Shown piece after piece: positions 43,519 through 54,759 of a DNA stretch of 64,000 bases. The notes below the pieces were generated by a model that was given only the letters and a program-made list of their open reading frames with translations, did no database searches and was not told the DNA's origin. A program made the position numbers and the translations under genes. How positions within the stretch are numbered: position 1 is the stretch's first letter; each line of letters opens with the position of its first letter. The stretch comes from Myotis daubentonii (taxonomy: Eukaryota; Chordata; Mammalia; Chiroptera; Vespertilionidae), in the NCBI RefSeq assembly GCF_963259705.1, contig NC_081846.1, forward strand, positions 57,007,205 to 57,071,204. The letters run 5' to 3'.

Positions 43519-43935
43519 CTAGAGGCCCGGTGCACAAATTTGTGCACTAGTGGGGTCCCTTGGCCTGGCTGCGGGATCGGGCTGAAACCAGCTCTCTCCA
43601 ACATCCCCCGAGGGGTCCTGGATTGCCAGAGGGCGCAGGCCAGATTGAGGGACCCCACTGGTGCAAAATTGGGGCCGGGGAGGAACACGGGAGGTTGGAC
43701 AGCTAGGGAGGGACCACGGGAGGGCTCCAGAGAATGTCTGGCCCCTCTCGCTCAGTCCTGATCCGCCGGAGCCCAGCAGCAAGCTAACCTACCGGTCGGA
43801 GCATCTGCCCCCTGCTAGTCAGTGCATGTCATAGTGAGCGGTTGAGTGGCCTTAGCATATCATTAGCATATTACGCTTAGATTGTTTGAACGGATGACCA
43901 GACAACCAGACATATTACGCTTTTATTATTTAGGA
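43519..43935 (-). mobile_element. HeliBat-type Helitron, antisense, 5' end partly duplicated
   Basis: CTAGAGGCCCGGTGCACAAA starts the minus-strand 3' end after host A at 43518; the 5' end TCCTAAATAATAAAAGCG ends at 43935 before host T. CATATTACGCTT occurs twice near the 5' end (43867-43878 and 43911-43922), so the subterminal region is duplicated. Confidence 0.9.
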
Positions 43936-44304
43936 TAGGAGCTATTTATCTATGAGATGTATCACAAATATAAAATATTTTTCCAGTTACTGCCTTTTTG
44001 TTGATGTTTTTGCAGTCAGCAATTTTCTGTTTTTGTCAACCTCTTATGGGTTTTGTATCATTAAGGAATTCCCCACTGTGATATTTTATTAATATTATTC
44101 CATATTTTCTTCTAGAACTTTTATGGTTTCATTTTGCATAATCAGTCTTTGGTGGTATATTTAAATACTTGACCCTTCTATAATGTATTTTGTGTAAGTC
44201 ATGTGGAGGCATAATAGATTTTTTTAGATTATCCTAATAATATTTAAAAATCCATCTTTTATCTATTAATTTGAAATGCCATCTTTATCATATACTAAGT
44301 ACTC

Positions 44305-44446
44305 ATGTATATGTGTGTCTATATTACATGTGTATACATATATGCACATATATGTACACTACATGTGTATACATATACACACGTGTGTATATGCATACAT
44401 GTGTATACATATATACACATGTGTATACATGCATACACACATATTA
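44305..44446. repeat. Alternating purine-pyrimidine tract
   Basis: About 140 bp of mixed TG, CA and TA steps (for example ACATGTGTATACATATA, repeated several times). It is largely self-complementary and can form cruciform or Z-type DNA in principle. The short frames encoded here are artefacts. Confidence 0.9.
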
Positions 44447-45453
44447 CAGTGGCTATTTCTGGACTTCTATTCTGTTCCATTAATCTCTCTGTCCATTCAT
44501 ATGCCATTATAACTCTATTTAAATTATTGTATTATATTTTAATATCTGACAGTTAGTCCTCCTGTGTTAAACTTCCTTTGTAAAATATTACTAGCTATTC
44601 TTATTTATGTTTCCATATGAACTTTAGAACCAGTTTATTAATTTCCTATAAAAAAAATCCTGTTGGTATTATATTTAAAGATCTTGTTTTAAATTTATAG
44701 ATTTTTAAAAAGGAAAACTTTGTATCTTTATATTCCTGGTAGCTCTCTGTTAAAAATATGGTATGCTTTTTTATTGTTTATATCTTCCTTTGAGTCCCTC
44801 AGCAACTTGTTCACATAATCTCACACATTTATTATTAGATTTATTCCCTAAGCATTTTATCTTTGTTGTTGCTGTTGCTATTATAAATGAGGTTTAGTCT
44901 TCTGTTATAACTCTAACAGACTGTTGTTCTTATATTACTCTTATTGATTTTTATATCTAAATCTCATTAAATTCTCTTATTGTTTATAATAGTTTTAAAT
45001 TGATTCTTAGGTTTTCCAGGTTTAAAAATGATAAACATAAAAAGAATTATATTAGTTCCTCCAAAATAATATTTAATAGTGGTGACAGTGGACATCTTTG
45101 TCACCTTAATTTTTAAAGAATTGCTTTCAGTGTTTTTCTATTAAGCATAATGTGTACTTAGAAGGTTATATACATGAGAAGTACATATATTTTCATAAAT
45201 ATATTATCTCATCATGTTAAGGAAATATCCTTCTAGTACTGTTTCATTGCACTTAAAAATTACAAATACATATTGAATTTTATCAAATGCCTTTTTAGCA
45301 TAAACAGACATGATTTTTCTGCTTATTGTTAATTATATTAATTATATGAATAAATATTTTATGTGAAACCATTCTTGCATTCATGGAATAAACTCTATTT
45401 GGTCATTTTGAATCACCAACTTGGTTTTTTTAATTGATTATAAAAGCTTCTCA

Positions 45454-45676
45454 ATAGAGCCCTAGATGGTTTGGCTCAGTGGACAGACCGTCAGCCTGCA
45501 GACTGAGAGGTCCCCGGTTCGATTCTGGTCAAGGGAATGTACCTTGGTTGTGGGCACATCACTGTTTGGGGGTGTGCAGGAGGCAGCCAATCGATGTTTC
45601 TCTCTCATTGATGTTTCTAACTCTCTATCCCTCTCCCTTCCTCCCTGTGAAAAATCAATAAAATATGTTTTTTAAA
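45454..45676 (+). mobile_element. Ves SINE
   Basis: The target duplication AAAAGCTTCTCA lies at 45442-45453 and 45677-45688. TTTGGCTCAGTGGACAGACC, CGGTTCGATTCTGGTCAAGG and CAATCGATGTTTCTCTCTC define it. Confidence 0.95.
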
Positions 45677-45688
45677 AAAAGCTTCTCA

Positions 45689-45961
45689 CTAGAATTCTGT
45701 AATGTTAGACGCAGTCTAATGCAAATTGTTATTGTTAAATAAACAACAATTAAAAATGTGAACTTTAAAATGCTGAGTTTTGTGCCACTCAATTGAAAGG
45801 ACACTGACAAACCAGAGACTGTCCAGAGGAGAGTGGACAAGAGTGGAGCAGGGAGCAGGTCACAGGAGGCCCTAGGGAACTGGGAGAGGTCACTTCTGAA
45901 GGAGCAATGACTCGGAGCTCAGGGGCATCTTCAAAAATCTGAGGGGTTGTCATGTGGGATC
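45689..45961. other. Unassigned spacer between two Ves SINEs
   Basis: Nothing recognised. Confidence 0.4.
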
Positions 45962-45975
45962 AGGAAAGGTTTCTT

Positions 45976-46203
45976 TTTTTTAAAAAAAAAAAATATATTT
46001 TATTGATTTTTTACAGAGAGGAAGGGAGAGAGATAGAGAGTCAGAAACATCGATGAGAGAGAAACATCGATCAGCTGCCTCCCGCACATCTCCCACTGGG
46101 GACATGCCCGCAACCCAGGTACATGCCCTTGACCGGAATCGAACCTGGGACCCCTCAGTCCGCAGGCCGACGCTCTATCCACTGAGCCAAACCGGCTTCG
46201 GCC
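45976..46203 (-). mobile_element. Ves SINE, antisense, young
   Basis: The 14-bp target duplication AGGAAAGGTTTCTT lies at 45962-45975 and 46204-46217. Most CpGs of the Ves body are intact (CATCGATGAGAG, CGGAATCGAACC, CCGCAGGCCGACGC), so this is among the youngest copies here. Confidence 0.95.
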
Positions 46204-46254
46204 AGGAAAGGTTTCTTGGTGAGGAAATGTTATATGGGGTCAAAGAGCTCTACA

Positions 46255-46410
46255 CTTCCGGAACTCTGTGACCTTCAGCAAGATGCTAAACCCCTCTGAG
46301 GCTCAGTTTCTGCATCCTTCAAAAGGGAATAATACTGGTTAGAAGTGACATAAGCACCTGGTACATGGTAGGTACAGAATAATGCGTAGTTATTATTATT
46401 TGTATTTATT
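46255..46410 (+). mobile_element. MIR SINE
   Basis: GTGACCTTCAGCAAGATGCT, CTCTGAGGCTCAGTTTCTGC and CCTGGTACATGGTAGG-like text with TAGTTATTATTATT follow MIR. Confidence 0.8.
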
Positions 46411-47171
46411 TTATGTTTTTCCAGAGGAGAGAATGAGACCAAAGAATGGAAATTCCAGAAAGGCAGAGTCTGGCTTTGCAGTCATTGCAGTTTATGTTAT
46501 TCGGAGTCAGGTAGCGTGCCTCGTATGTCCTTTGCCCCTCAGTGTGTTAAAGGAAAGAAGTCTACTGCCATGAATATCTGAGGAGGACTTAGGTGAATTT
46601 GGTAGAAGTTTAAGTAGATGATCCTTATTATGAAGTCCTTACTATAATTCTAACACTTCCCACCTATTTACAAAAGAAAACTTATCACTTTCCTCCCTTC
46701 CAGAAGAATATAAGGCTCTTAACAGAAAAACAAATACCAAAGAAATTTTTTAAAAAATGCAAACATGGGAGTCCTTCATTCTTAAGAACAATAAATAGAG
46801 ACATTATAGGGTAAATTAAACATCCCCCAGAAGATTTCTACTTCAATGCAGGAGTCTTTCAATCCTCTCTGGTGTAGGGCTATGGGCTTTAAATGAGTGA
46901 TTTCAAGAAGTGAACCACAGCTTGAATGTCCAGAGCACAGTTCTCTTATTAAACTTATTCTGGTAGGTAATCCCACTTGGTCAGCCATGTACAGCAGAAA
47001 AAAGCAGAGGATAATATTCCCATACTATAGTGGATACATGGAGGTATACACAGATTAAGGCTCTCTCTACATTGAGGTGACTGGACCAGCTGGAACCAGT
47101 TTGTGGGAGGGTCATCTTCAAAGCGCCACTGGGAGCACGCTTATCCTGGTCTCCTGGGATCTAGCAAACCA
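46411..47171. other. Unassigned stretch
   Basis: No recognised repeat or gene is visible. Confidence 0.4.
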
Positions 47172-47441
47172 TCCTACATAATAAAAGGCTAATATGCAAA
47201 TTGACCAAACTGTGGAACGACCGGTCGCTATGATGCACACTGACCACCAGGGGGCAGACGCTCAATGCAGGGGGAGCACCGCTCAGGCAGAAGCCTCCGC
47301 AGCAACACTAAGGATGTCTGACTGTGGGAAGCAGGTCAGTCGGACATCCCCCGAGGGCTCCCGGACTGCGAGAGGGTGCAGGCTGGGCTGAGGGACCCCC
47401 CTGCTCTCCCAGTGCACAGATTTTCTGCCCTAGGCCTCTAG
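47172..47441 (+). mobile_element. HeliBat-type Helitron
   Basis: TCCTACATAATAAAAGGCTA follows host A (47171); GACCACCAGGGGGCAGACGC is the family block; the end GCCCTAGGCCTCTAG precedes host T (47442). At 270 bp it is an internally shortened copy. The 3' hairpin (GTGCACAGATTTTCTGCCC) is eroded. Confidence 0.9.
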
Positions 47442-47699
47442 TTGTAAATAAACATCTACAACCCAACCCAGTCAAGTCTTGCCCATTTTGCTTATGGCAG
47501 ATAGGTCTGACTCATGGGACCTCTTCAAAGTTTTACTGTAACTAAATTAGTTCAAACATTTACATAATTCCGTGTTTGGGACTATATTGCCTTTTGAACA
47601 TTAATAGAAACATGAACTGGAATGGGGTGAAGTGAAATGTGAACTGATTAAACATTTTAACAGGCCTTTGAATATGAATACATAGGGTAAAACTTTAGG
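47442..47699. other. Unassigned spacer
   Basis: Nothing recognised; the last part may belong to the L1 tail that follows. Confidence 0.35.
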
Positions 47700-47842
47700 T
47701 GCTTTCAATAAGCACAACAAACTAGAGAGAAAACATGTAAAAGAGAGAAACTGAGGGTGAGGGCAAGACTGGGGGGATGAGGGGACAATGGGGGATAAAG
47801 ACACATTTGTAATACCTTAATCAATAAAAAGTTTAAAAAAGA
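47700..47842 (+). mobile_element. L1 3' UTR tail
   Basis: GGGTGAGGGCAAGACTGGGG, GGGGGATAAAGACACATTTG and TACCTTAATCAATAAAAAGT are the bat L1 3' end in sense orientation (compare the antisense copy at 24062). Confidence 0.75.
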
Positions 47843-48786
47843 GAGAGAGAGACACTCTTTTTGGTTAGTTTCATTAGAAAACAAAATATATGTGGGGAAA
47901 AGGAAACTTTGTTTGCCCGCCTCCGAGTAAGAGTTATATTCTTGTGGCTTCTTTTGTAGTTTACAGTGCCAGAAATAGACCCTTGAGTTTAGAATGCTAC
48001 ATAATACTTTTGCAGGTAAGATCTCCCAGACATTTTGCACAGTTTTTCGTAAAAGGCAGTCAAGATAAAGAAAGAAAAGCCTGCCAGAAAAATTAAGCTT
48101 TTTCCTTCACTAACCGGTAGAAAATGCACGTGAAAAAACTGACCACTCCGAAGATTTGTGCAAACTCTGCCTAGTGACTTAGAATTTTTATGTGAAGATC
48201 TTAATTCAAAGGTTAGATGCTTGCAAAATGCTTCCTTTGCACTTACATTTGATTTTTCAGCAAATTTCAAGCTGCCAATCAACACCTAGAAGACGCCCAT
48301 CCGAAGAAGGCAGGGAGCAAGGAGAGAGGGCTTAAGAACGGGAGCACATGGCATGGGCTCCACTTGATTCCCAAACCTCAGCCTCACTGCCCTCCAGGTG
48401 TGCAGCCTCGGACAAGTCCCACAACCTTGCTGACTTCAGTTTGCTCCTCTGTGGAACAGGAAGATGGCTGTCCGTCTGCAGGGGTGTTGCCCTGTCTAGG
48501 AGGTTCTGTGCAGCGCCAGGAGCACAGTCAGTGTGGGGTGGATGTGGTTGTTCTTGTCCTTGCGGTCATCAAACCCTGTCCCCGTGATGCCTGAGAAAGT
48601 GGGTCTTCCAGCATCTCTCTCAAACCTCACAGACCAAACCCCGTAAGCTGACCTGAGCTGACTGAAGTTGAGAGAATTAAGCCTCTGCCCTTTTTTTATT
48701 TGTTTTGTTAATGGTGCTGGCCCTATAGTTTCCCCCCACTTTCTGCATTAGTTTCACACTTGGGGATCTAATCCCCAAACTTCGTT
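47843..48786. other. Unassigned stretch with weak exon-like blocks and a MIR
   Basis: Apart from the MIR at 48375-48560, no repeat is recognised. Two short blocks with splice-like ends on opposite strands (47960-48015 plus; 48247-48285 minus) are treated only as findings. Confidence 0.35.
48375..48560 (+). mobile_element. MIR SINE
   Basis: GCCTCGGACAAGTCCCACAA, GCTGACTTCAGTTTGCTCCT and CTGTGGAACAGGAAGATGG correspond to MIR in sense orientation with strong divergence. Confidence 0.65.
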
Positions 48787-48796
48787 CTCTCTCTTT

Positions 48797-49007
48797 TTAA
48801 ATATATTTTTATTGATTTCAGAGAGGAAGGGATAGGGAGAGAAATAGAAACATCAATGATGAGAGAATCATTGATCGGCTGCTTCCTACACGCCCCACAC
48901 AGGAGATCGAGCCCACAACCCAGGCATGTGCCCTGACTGGGAATTGAACCATGACCTCCTGGTTCATAGATCGACACTCAACCACTGAGCCACACCAGCC
49001 GGGCCGG
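48797..49007 (-). mobile_element. Ves SINE, antisense
   Basis: The target duplication TCTCTCTTT lies at 48788-48796 and 49008-49016. GGAGATCGAGCCCACAACC, GGAATTGAACCATGACCTCC and CACTGAGCCACACCAGCCGG mark body and head. Confidence 0.95.
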
Positions 49008-49634
49008 TCTCTCTTTAATGAGCCAGAAAACAGATTCTCTCTGGGGGTTCCGTGGTGTCCTCTCTGATGGCTCTGATTCACTTGACTTAAACTGAATTAA
49101 AAAGTGCAGGGAATACACAGGAAAACTCACGAACTCCTGCTCTTTCTAATTCATTACGTATGTACTTGGCTTCCTCGATCACCTTCTACGCACACATTTT
49201 TGGCTGTTCATTGTGATGAGGTTCTTATAAAACTGAGAGTGAGGCAAATCAAAAAGCAGAAAATCCAAAGCTAAGCTTCCTAGGGCCCAGGCCAGCTCAT
49301 GTTTAATGTAGTCTTGTGTCACAGCATAAATTTATAGCCACGGCTAATGGAGGTGCAATATATTATATTAATATACATGAGAGAGAAACTGCTAAGCACT
49401 CGACATGCAGGTGGGAAAGAGTTACCACCAGCTGACTTTCGAGTGGTTTCATTTTTTTAACTGCGATGGGGCGGGCACATGTATATTTTCTATGCATTTT
49501 CCTCTGTTCTGCCCACTGCAGTAGTGTCTAATGCAGCAGCCCTCAGACACCCGATGACTTGCGATTGGGGAGGGTAATGTCTTCTGATGGCTGTGCGTTT
49601 TACGAGGCCTGCATTTGATGGGGATTAACATTCA

Positions 49635-49830
49635 TGTGCTGGGTGCCTTGCAGAGGTGATCGCCTTTCATCATCATAACAACCTTATAATATCCACGTTA
49701 GTTATTACTCCCTGTTTTAGAGGCGAGAAAACGGATGCTCAGAGATGTGGAGTGAAAGCAGGGTTTCAACCCACGTCTGTCCAATTCCGAAGGCCACGTC
49801 AAATCCTCCCCGTCATAACATGCCCACTTC
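49635..49830 (-). mobile_element. MIR SINE, antisense
   Basis: CATCATCATAACAACCTTAT, TTTTAGAGGCGAGAAAACGG and CTCAGAGATGTGGAGTG follow antisense MIR, with the last part decayed. Confidence 0.75.
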
Positions 49831-50819
49831 CCACTTTCCGGGACCTGTCGATTGCTTATTAAGAATCAGGTGAAGATTTGATGGAATTCTGGTGAGGAAT
49901 TACTGTTGTTCCCCAAATAAAATTGTGCACCATCGCAAACCGGTTGGGACTTAACCTAGGTGGCGAGGCCAGATGAAGGACAAGGCTTCCTTGTTCCCTG
50001 GCTCTCAGTGGGGAGGCAAAAGTCTGCCTTCATCTCCATCCTAATTACCCCAAGCCTCTTATCTGTAGTGTCACAGTTCCTAATAATTAATTGTCATGCC
50101 AGAGGCATCGTGGCATGCTTGATGGATTCCTGGTGTGCTATGCACACAGAGTAATTAGCAGTCATTAGTGGTGAGGACAGAAAGTTCTTGGTGGCTTCAT
50201 TCGAACGCTCCTTTGGTTAGGTTTATCTCTGCGTCCTTTGTGCGTGAATGTAATTTAGTAAATCAGGTTTTAGCTTAACTGTTTTATGAAGGATTGGGGT
50301 GGAAGTGGTGAGAAGAGAATGGTGTCTTTTTTTTTTTGTCATTATCTGTGAGATGACTTCTCTTCTAATAATTAGCATTTATCGTTCCTGACCATTAGGC
50401 AGCAACATTAACTTTAAATATAGACAGTGTTAAACACTGCTAAATCCAATGAAATATAGTGTCAGGCATCTGCCACAGGAGAGCAGGGCATGGAGCCCAG
50501 AACTGGAAACGAGTGAAAATTCTGACTCTCTCAGCCAGGCTGCTCCCCAGAAAACCACCGAACCTCTGTGTCAGTGTATCAGCTTGGCAGAGGTTATACC
50601 CGCCATCCTCCTCTGCAGCAAAGATGACTGAAGTAACCTTGGCCTAGAGGTGCCAAGTTAGACCAATAAGTAAATCTTGTAAATGGGGAAAGGATAATAG
50701 GAGGCAGGCAGTTGAAAGAACATAAAACTGGCTAAAAATAGGCCTACATGCTTCAGTCAATCTAGATGAACATACGGTTAAGTACAATAAAACTAATTTC
50801 CATATTCCAGAGAGTTGAT

Positions 50820-50880
50820 ATAAGTAGCATGCATTTAAAATGAAGGGAGGGAAGGAGAGAGGGAGAGAGGGGGAAGAGGT

Positions 50881-50912
<32 letters not shown>
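50820..50912 (+). repeat. GA-rich tract with (GA)n
   Basis: Purine-only text from about 50843, ending in about 14 GA units (50883-50912). Confidence 0.9.
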
Positions 50913-50914
<2 letters not shown>

Positions 50915-51555
50915 TGTGGCTGCTTTGCAAAGCACCTTGATAGCTACGGTTTCCAGGCAGCCCCCTCCAGTGTTTGAGTCCTTATTGGAAAGTGCTCCTC
51001 AACCTGTTGACAGGCAAATACATCACTGACACCGCCGCCCAGCCCACATGCCTGAGGAGGGGGAGAGACTGGAGGTGGCTGTCCTTGCTGTGGAAGCTGG
51101 ATTGCCGGGCTCTGGAGTCAGATGTCGTGCAGTATCTCGGGGAGCCTGAGTCTTAGAGCTGGAACCTCTAGGGAGGTTTCCATGGCAGTAAATCATCTTC
51201 CAGGGAGGAAAGGGCCAACCTTGCTACCTATCTCTTCCCACCAGCACCCAATCCCTTGTCCTCTCATATATAATCAGGTTTTAATTGATCTGGGGCCTGA
51301 CAAATCCCCAGGTGGTTTACACACAAGCGTAGAAAGATCAAAGGCACAGCAGGAAGTCAGCTGCATGCAGTCAGAGCAGCAATGGCAGGCTGAGAACCTC
51401 TGCGCTGTCCGGCCTCTGAGGAAGACATAGATGGCAGGGCAGCAGCACTGAGGCCTTGCTACCTGCAGGACAGAGGGCAGTGGGCAGCCTACCTGCGGGC
51501 GGATGCCCCCCTTTCAGCGGGGAGGGCAGGACTTGCACTTCATCTGCCATAGCGT

Positions 51556-51591
51556 GTGCCAGTGCCAGTGCCAGTGCAGGTGCCGGTGCTC
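51556..51591 (+). repeat. (GTGCCA)n hexamer repeat
   Basis: Six 6-bp units, the first three exact (GTGCCA) and the rest degenerate. They explain the HWHWHW and PVPVPV runs in overlapping frames. Confidence 0.9.
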
Positions 51592-52527
51592 CAGAGGCCC
51601 TGCCAGCTGTGGCGGCCCCACTGCACCCGGCTTTATACAGGCTGGGGGCGGGGCCCCTTCAGGGCGTTGCTGAGCAGCAACAGGGCTTGTCACCTCGCTC
51701 TCTGGGAACCTGCATCTCCTTGGCAAGTTTTCTCCTAGAAGAAAACCTTCTTATTTCCTCCATCTGAGCAGGCAGGGTAGATGGCCAGGGGACTCTTATT
51801 TTCTTTCACAAAAGGAAGACGAGAGGACGAAGTTCAATGGAAAACTTTTTCTCTCCAACTATTCATCCATCAAGTATATATGGAGAAGCTGCAGTGTGAC
51901 AGGCTGTTTGTCACATACTGGCATGACAAGGAGGGGAAGACTAGATCTTTGCCTCAAGACATCTGTAATCTTTTTAAAGACACAATTATAAAACAAAGAG
52001 CTATGCTTTTGTCCCGGGCTTTGCCATTGTAAGCATTTATACTAAGAAAATGATGGGAGATGTAAACAATGGTTGGGGATGTAAACAATGATGTAAAAAA
52101 GATTGGTAATCATATATTTCTTGTTTTAATTTTCACTGGAATCAACATAAGCATCCCCAAATAGAGAGAGATAGTTAAATAAAATATAGCCATGGAGTGC
52201 ACATTTACAAGTCATGCTTTAAAATAATATTTAATGATGTGAAAAATACTCATAATGAGATCATGGAAAAGCAGGCTAGAAACCAATAGGTGCCGATTTT
52301 GTTAAAAAGATAAAGTATAAACATAAGCATTATTGTATCTCCTGTGCTGTTCAACATTTAGCCAATGGCGGGTACTTAGAGATATCTCTTTGTTCTTGAA
52401 TACAGTTAAGAAATTCTGCTCTTCAAAAAACATTGTTACAAAAATGAAGACCAGATGCAAACTGGGAGAAAATATTTATAGAACACATTTCTGATAATAA
52501 CAACCAAATTTAAAAATAAGCAAAATA

Positions 52528-52645
52528 GTGTCCGGCCGGTGTGGCTCAGTTGTTTGACATCATTCCATGCACTGAAAGGTCATTGGTTCAACTCCCGGTC
52601 ACATGCCTACATTGTGGGTTTGATCCCTTGGCGGGTGTGCTGTGC

Positions 52646-52744
<99 letters not shown>

Positions 52745-52776
52745 CCCTCCCCCCACTCCCTCTCTAAAAAATCCAT
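52528..52776 (+). mobile_element. Ves SINE with expanded CT repeat
   Basis: A 16-bp target duplication (AAAAATAAGCAAAATA) lies at 52512-52527 and 52777-52792. The head GGCCGGTGTGGCTCAGTTG and CAACTCCCGGTCACATGCC are clear. The pyrimidine part is expanded. Confidence 0.95.
52650..52742 (+). repeat. (CT)n microsatellite in the Ves
   Basis: About 45 CT units with a TTCC interruption near 52697-52700. Frames across it (Leu/Ser or Arg/Glu repeats) are artefacts. Confidence 0.95.
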
Positions 52777-53937
52777 AAAAATAAGCAAAATATTTTTAAA
52801 CCTACATAAAGTAGAGATATTGACAACAAGTAAGCACATACAAAGATTCTCTGCATCATTAATCAATTGGAAAATGCAAATTAAATACACACTGAAATAT
52901 ATTAGAATGGCTCAACAACAACAACAACAACAAAGACAACTACAACATGTTGGTGGGAATGTAAACTGGTAAAAACCACTTTGTAAGTCAGTTTCTTATC
53001 AAATTGAACATATACTTGCTATATGACTAACAATCTAATTCCTAAGAATTCTCCCCAGAGAAATGAAAACATATGCAAACATAAACACCTATATACATAT
53101 GTTTATAACAGGTCCGTTCATAATTGCCAAGAGTTAGAAATAACCCAAAACAACTAATGAATGAATAAACAGGCTGTGGTACATCCATATAATAGAATAG
53201 TAATCAGCAATAAAAAGAAATGAACAGAGACATGCAACAACATGGTGAATCTCAAAAGCATTACATTAAATGAAAGTGAGACTAAAGCACTACTTACTGC
53301 ATAACTCCATTTACATGGCATTCTTGAAAAGTCAAAACTACAGGAACAGGACCGGATCAGTGGCTGCCAAAGGCGGGGCGGGGAGAGTGGTTTGACCACA
53401 AAGCAGCAGGAGGGGACTTTGGGGGCTGACAGAAATGTTCTGTACCTTGCTTGTGGTGGTGTTTACAGTCGCCAGACACCATACAGACATCATCTGAAAA
53501 TGGTGAATTTTACTGTAGCAAATTATACCTCAGTACATACCTCATATTATACCTCACTATACAGTAAAAGATCCATTTGTTAAATTAATGGGTGAAAATA
53601 CTCTAAAATGTTAAGTGTGGCTATTTATATGTGGGAGTATTACCTCTTGATTTTTATTTTTTTCTCAGTTTTTTCTGTATTACTTTTTAAATCAGTAAAA
53701 ATCAATGAGACACCAAAAGCAAAGACAACAAAAGCAAATATAAACAAGTGGGACTACATCAAACTAAAAAGCTTCCATACAGCAAAAGAAATCATTAACA
53801 AAATGAAAAGGAAGCCTAATGAGTGGGAGAAAATGTTTGCAAACCATGTATCTGATAAATTATGAATATCCAAATTATACAAGGAACTCATATAACTCAA
53901 TAGCCAAAAACAAAGTGATTTTTAAAAAATGGGCAGG

Positions 53938-54139
53938 AACCCTGACCAGTTTGCTCAGTGGATAGAGCGACGGCCTGTGGACTGAAGGGTCCCAGGTTCA
54001 ATTCTGGTTGCAGGCACATCCCCAGTAGGTGGTGTGCAGGAGGCAGCTGATCGATGTTTCACTTTCATCGATGTTTCTAACTCTCTATCCCTCTCCCTTC
54101 CTCTCTGTAAAAAAATCAATAAAATATATTTTTAAAATT
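53938..54139 (+). mobile_element. Ves SINE
   Basis: The target duplication ATGGGCAGG lies at 53930-53937 (with flanking A) and about 54141-54149. CCCTGACCAGTTTGCTCAGT, GGTTCAATTCTGGTTGC and CGATCGATGTTTCACTTTC-like text define it. It interrupts the L1 codons for the conserved NGQ segment. Confidence 0.9.
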
Positions 54140-54310
54140 AATGGGCAGGGCATCTGAATAGATGTTTTTCCAAAGAAGACATACAGATGATCAACAGGTG
54201 CATGAGTGAAAAGGTGTACAATATCACTATTAATCGGGGAAATACAAATCAAAACTATAATGAAATATCACCTGTTAGGATGACTATTTCATAAAAAAAG
54301 ACAAGAAATA

Positions 54311-54430
54311 CCCTTCTCTCTCTTAAGCTCCAAGGCCCCTTCTTTTCCCTCTGTAACTTGTTTCCTGAGTCCATTTCTTCTACTGCTCAATTCTTCTACC
54401 TCTGCTACTTTCTAAATAAACTTTCTCTTA
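54311..54430 (+). mobile_element. LTR-like 120-bp insertion with 6-bp flanking repeats
   Basis: GAAATA repeats flank it at 54305-54310 and 54431-54436, and removal restores L1-like text (AAGACAAGAAATAACAGTTGTTGG). The insert is pyrimidine-rich and ends AATAAACTTTCTCTTA, with AATAAA at 54415-54420, like the end of a retroviral U3/R region. It lacks TG...CA ends, so it is not a standard solo LTR. Confidence 0.45.
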
Positions 54431-54553
54431 GAAATAACAGTTGTTGGAAATAATAGGCAGTGGAGAAAAAGAAACCTTTGTGCACTGTTGGGGGAAATGT
54501 ACACTTACAGGAAAAGATATATGCCCCCATGTTCACTGCAGCATTATTTACAA

Positions 54554-54759
54554 CTAGAAGCCCGATGCACAAAATTCATGCAAGAGTAGGCCTTCCTTCC
54601 CCTGGCTGCCGGCACCGGCTTCCCTCTGGCACCTGGGACCCAGGCTGGCTTCCCTCCGGCCACCAGCAGGCACCCAGGACCCAGGCTTTCCTTCCAGCCC
54701 CAGCTTTGTCTGGAAGGACGTCTGGTCTAATTAGCATATTATGCTTTTATTATTATAGA
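54554..54759 (-). mobile_element. HeliBat-type Helitron, antisense, in L1
   Basis: CTAGAAGCCCGATGCACAAA is the minus-strand 3' end, preceded by host A; the other end reads TCTATAATAATAAAAGCATA on the minus strand, followed by host T at 54760. Removal restores the L1 text TTTACAA/TAGCCAAAATATGG. At 206 bp it is a short copy. Confidence 0.9.

Larger units (their letters stand above)
42245..45441 (-). mobile_element. Long old antisense L1 or HAL1-like element
   Basis: Text such as TTCCATTAATCTCTCTGTCC, TTCATTGCACTT, ATTACTCTTATTGATTTTTA and ACCATTCTTGCATTCATGG is the reverse complement of old L1 coding and 3' regions. AT-rich, frames destroyed. Two Helitrons (42461-42910, 43519-43935) and an alternating TG/CA/TA tract interrupt it. 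Whether it is one copy or several joined fragments cannot be settled by eye. Confidence 0.6.
49017..52129. other. Mostly unassigned 3.1 kb
   Basis: Recognised pieces are a MIR (49635-49830), a GA-rich tract (50820-50912) and a hexamer run (51556-51591). Near 50400-50460, ACAGTGTTAAACACTG is a small palindrome. The GC-richer part at 51400-51770 holds overlapping frames on both strands but no recognisable protein. Confidence 0.4.
52130..53590 (+). mobile_element. Old L1 3' region(s), interrupted by a Ves
   Basis: ATAGTTAAATAAAATATAGCC and TTTTGTTAAAAAGATAAAG match an L1M 3' UTR; from 52400, AACTGGGAGAAAATATTT, GTTGGTGGGAATGTAAACTGG, TGGCTGCCAAAGGCGGGG and TGAATTTTACTGTAGCAAATTATACCTC match another L1 ORF2 end and 3' UTR. 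At least two fragments in the same orientation are involved. Confidence 0.7.

Noticed and set aside
45454..45560. tRNA gene
   Set aside because: The A- and B-box-like text belongs to the tRNA-derived head of a Ves SINE. The same holds for the other Ves heads in the window.
51456..51767. GC-rich coding exon or CpG island
   Set aside because: Frames overlap on both strands and owe their pattern to a hexamer repeat; CpG is not concentrated as in an island.
52541..52972. Ser/Leu-repeat and Arg/Glu-repeat proteins
   Set aside because: They come from the CT microsatellite inside a Ves SINE.
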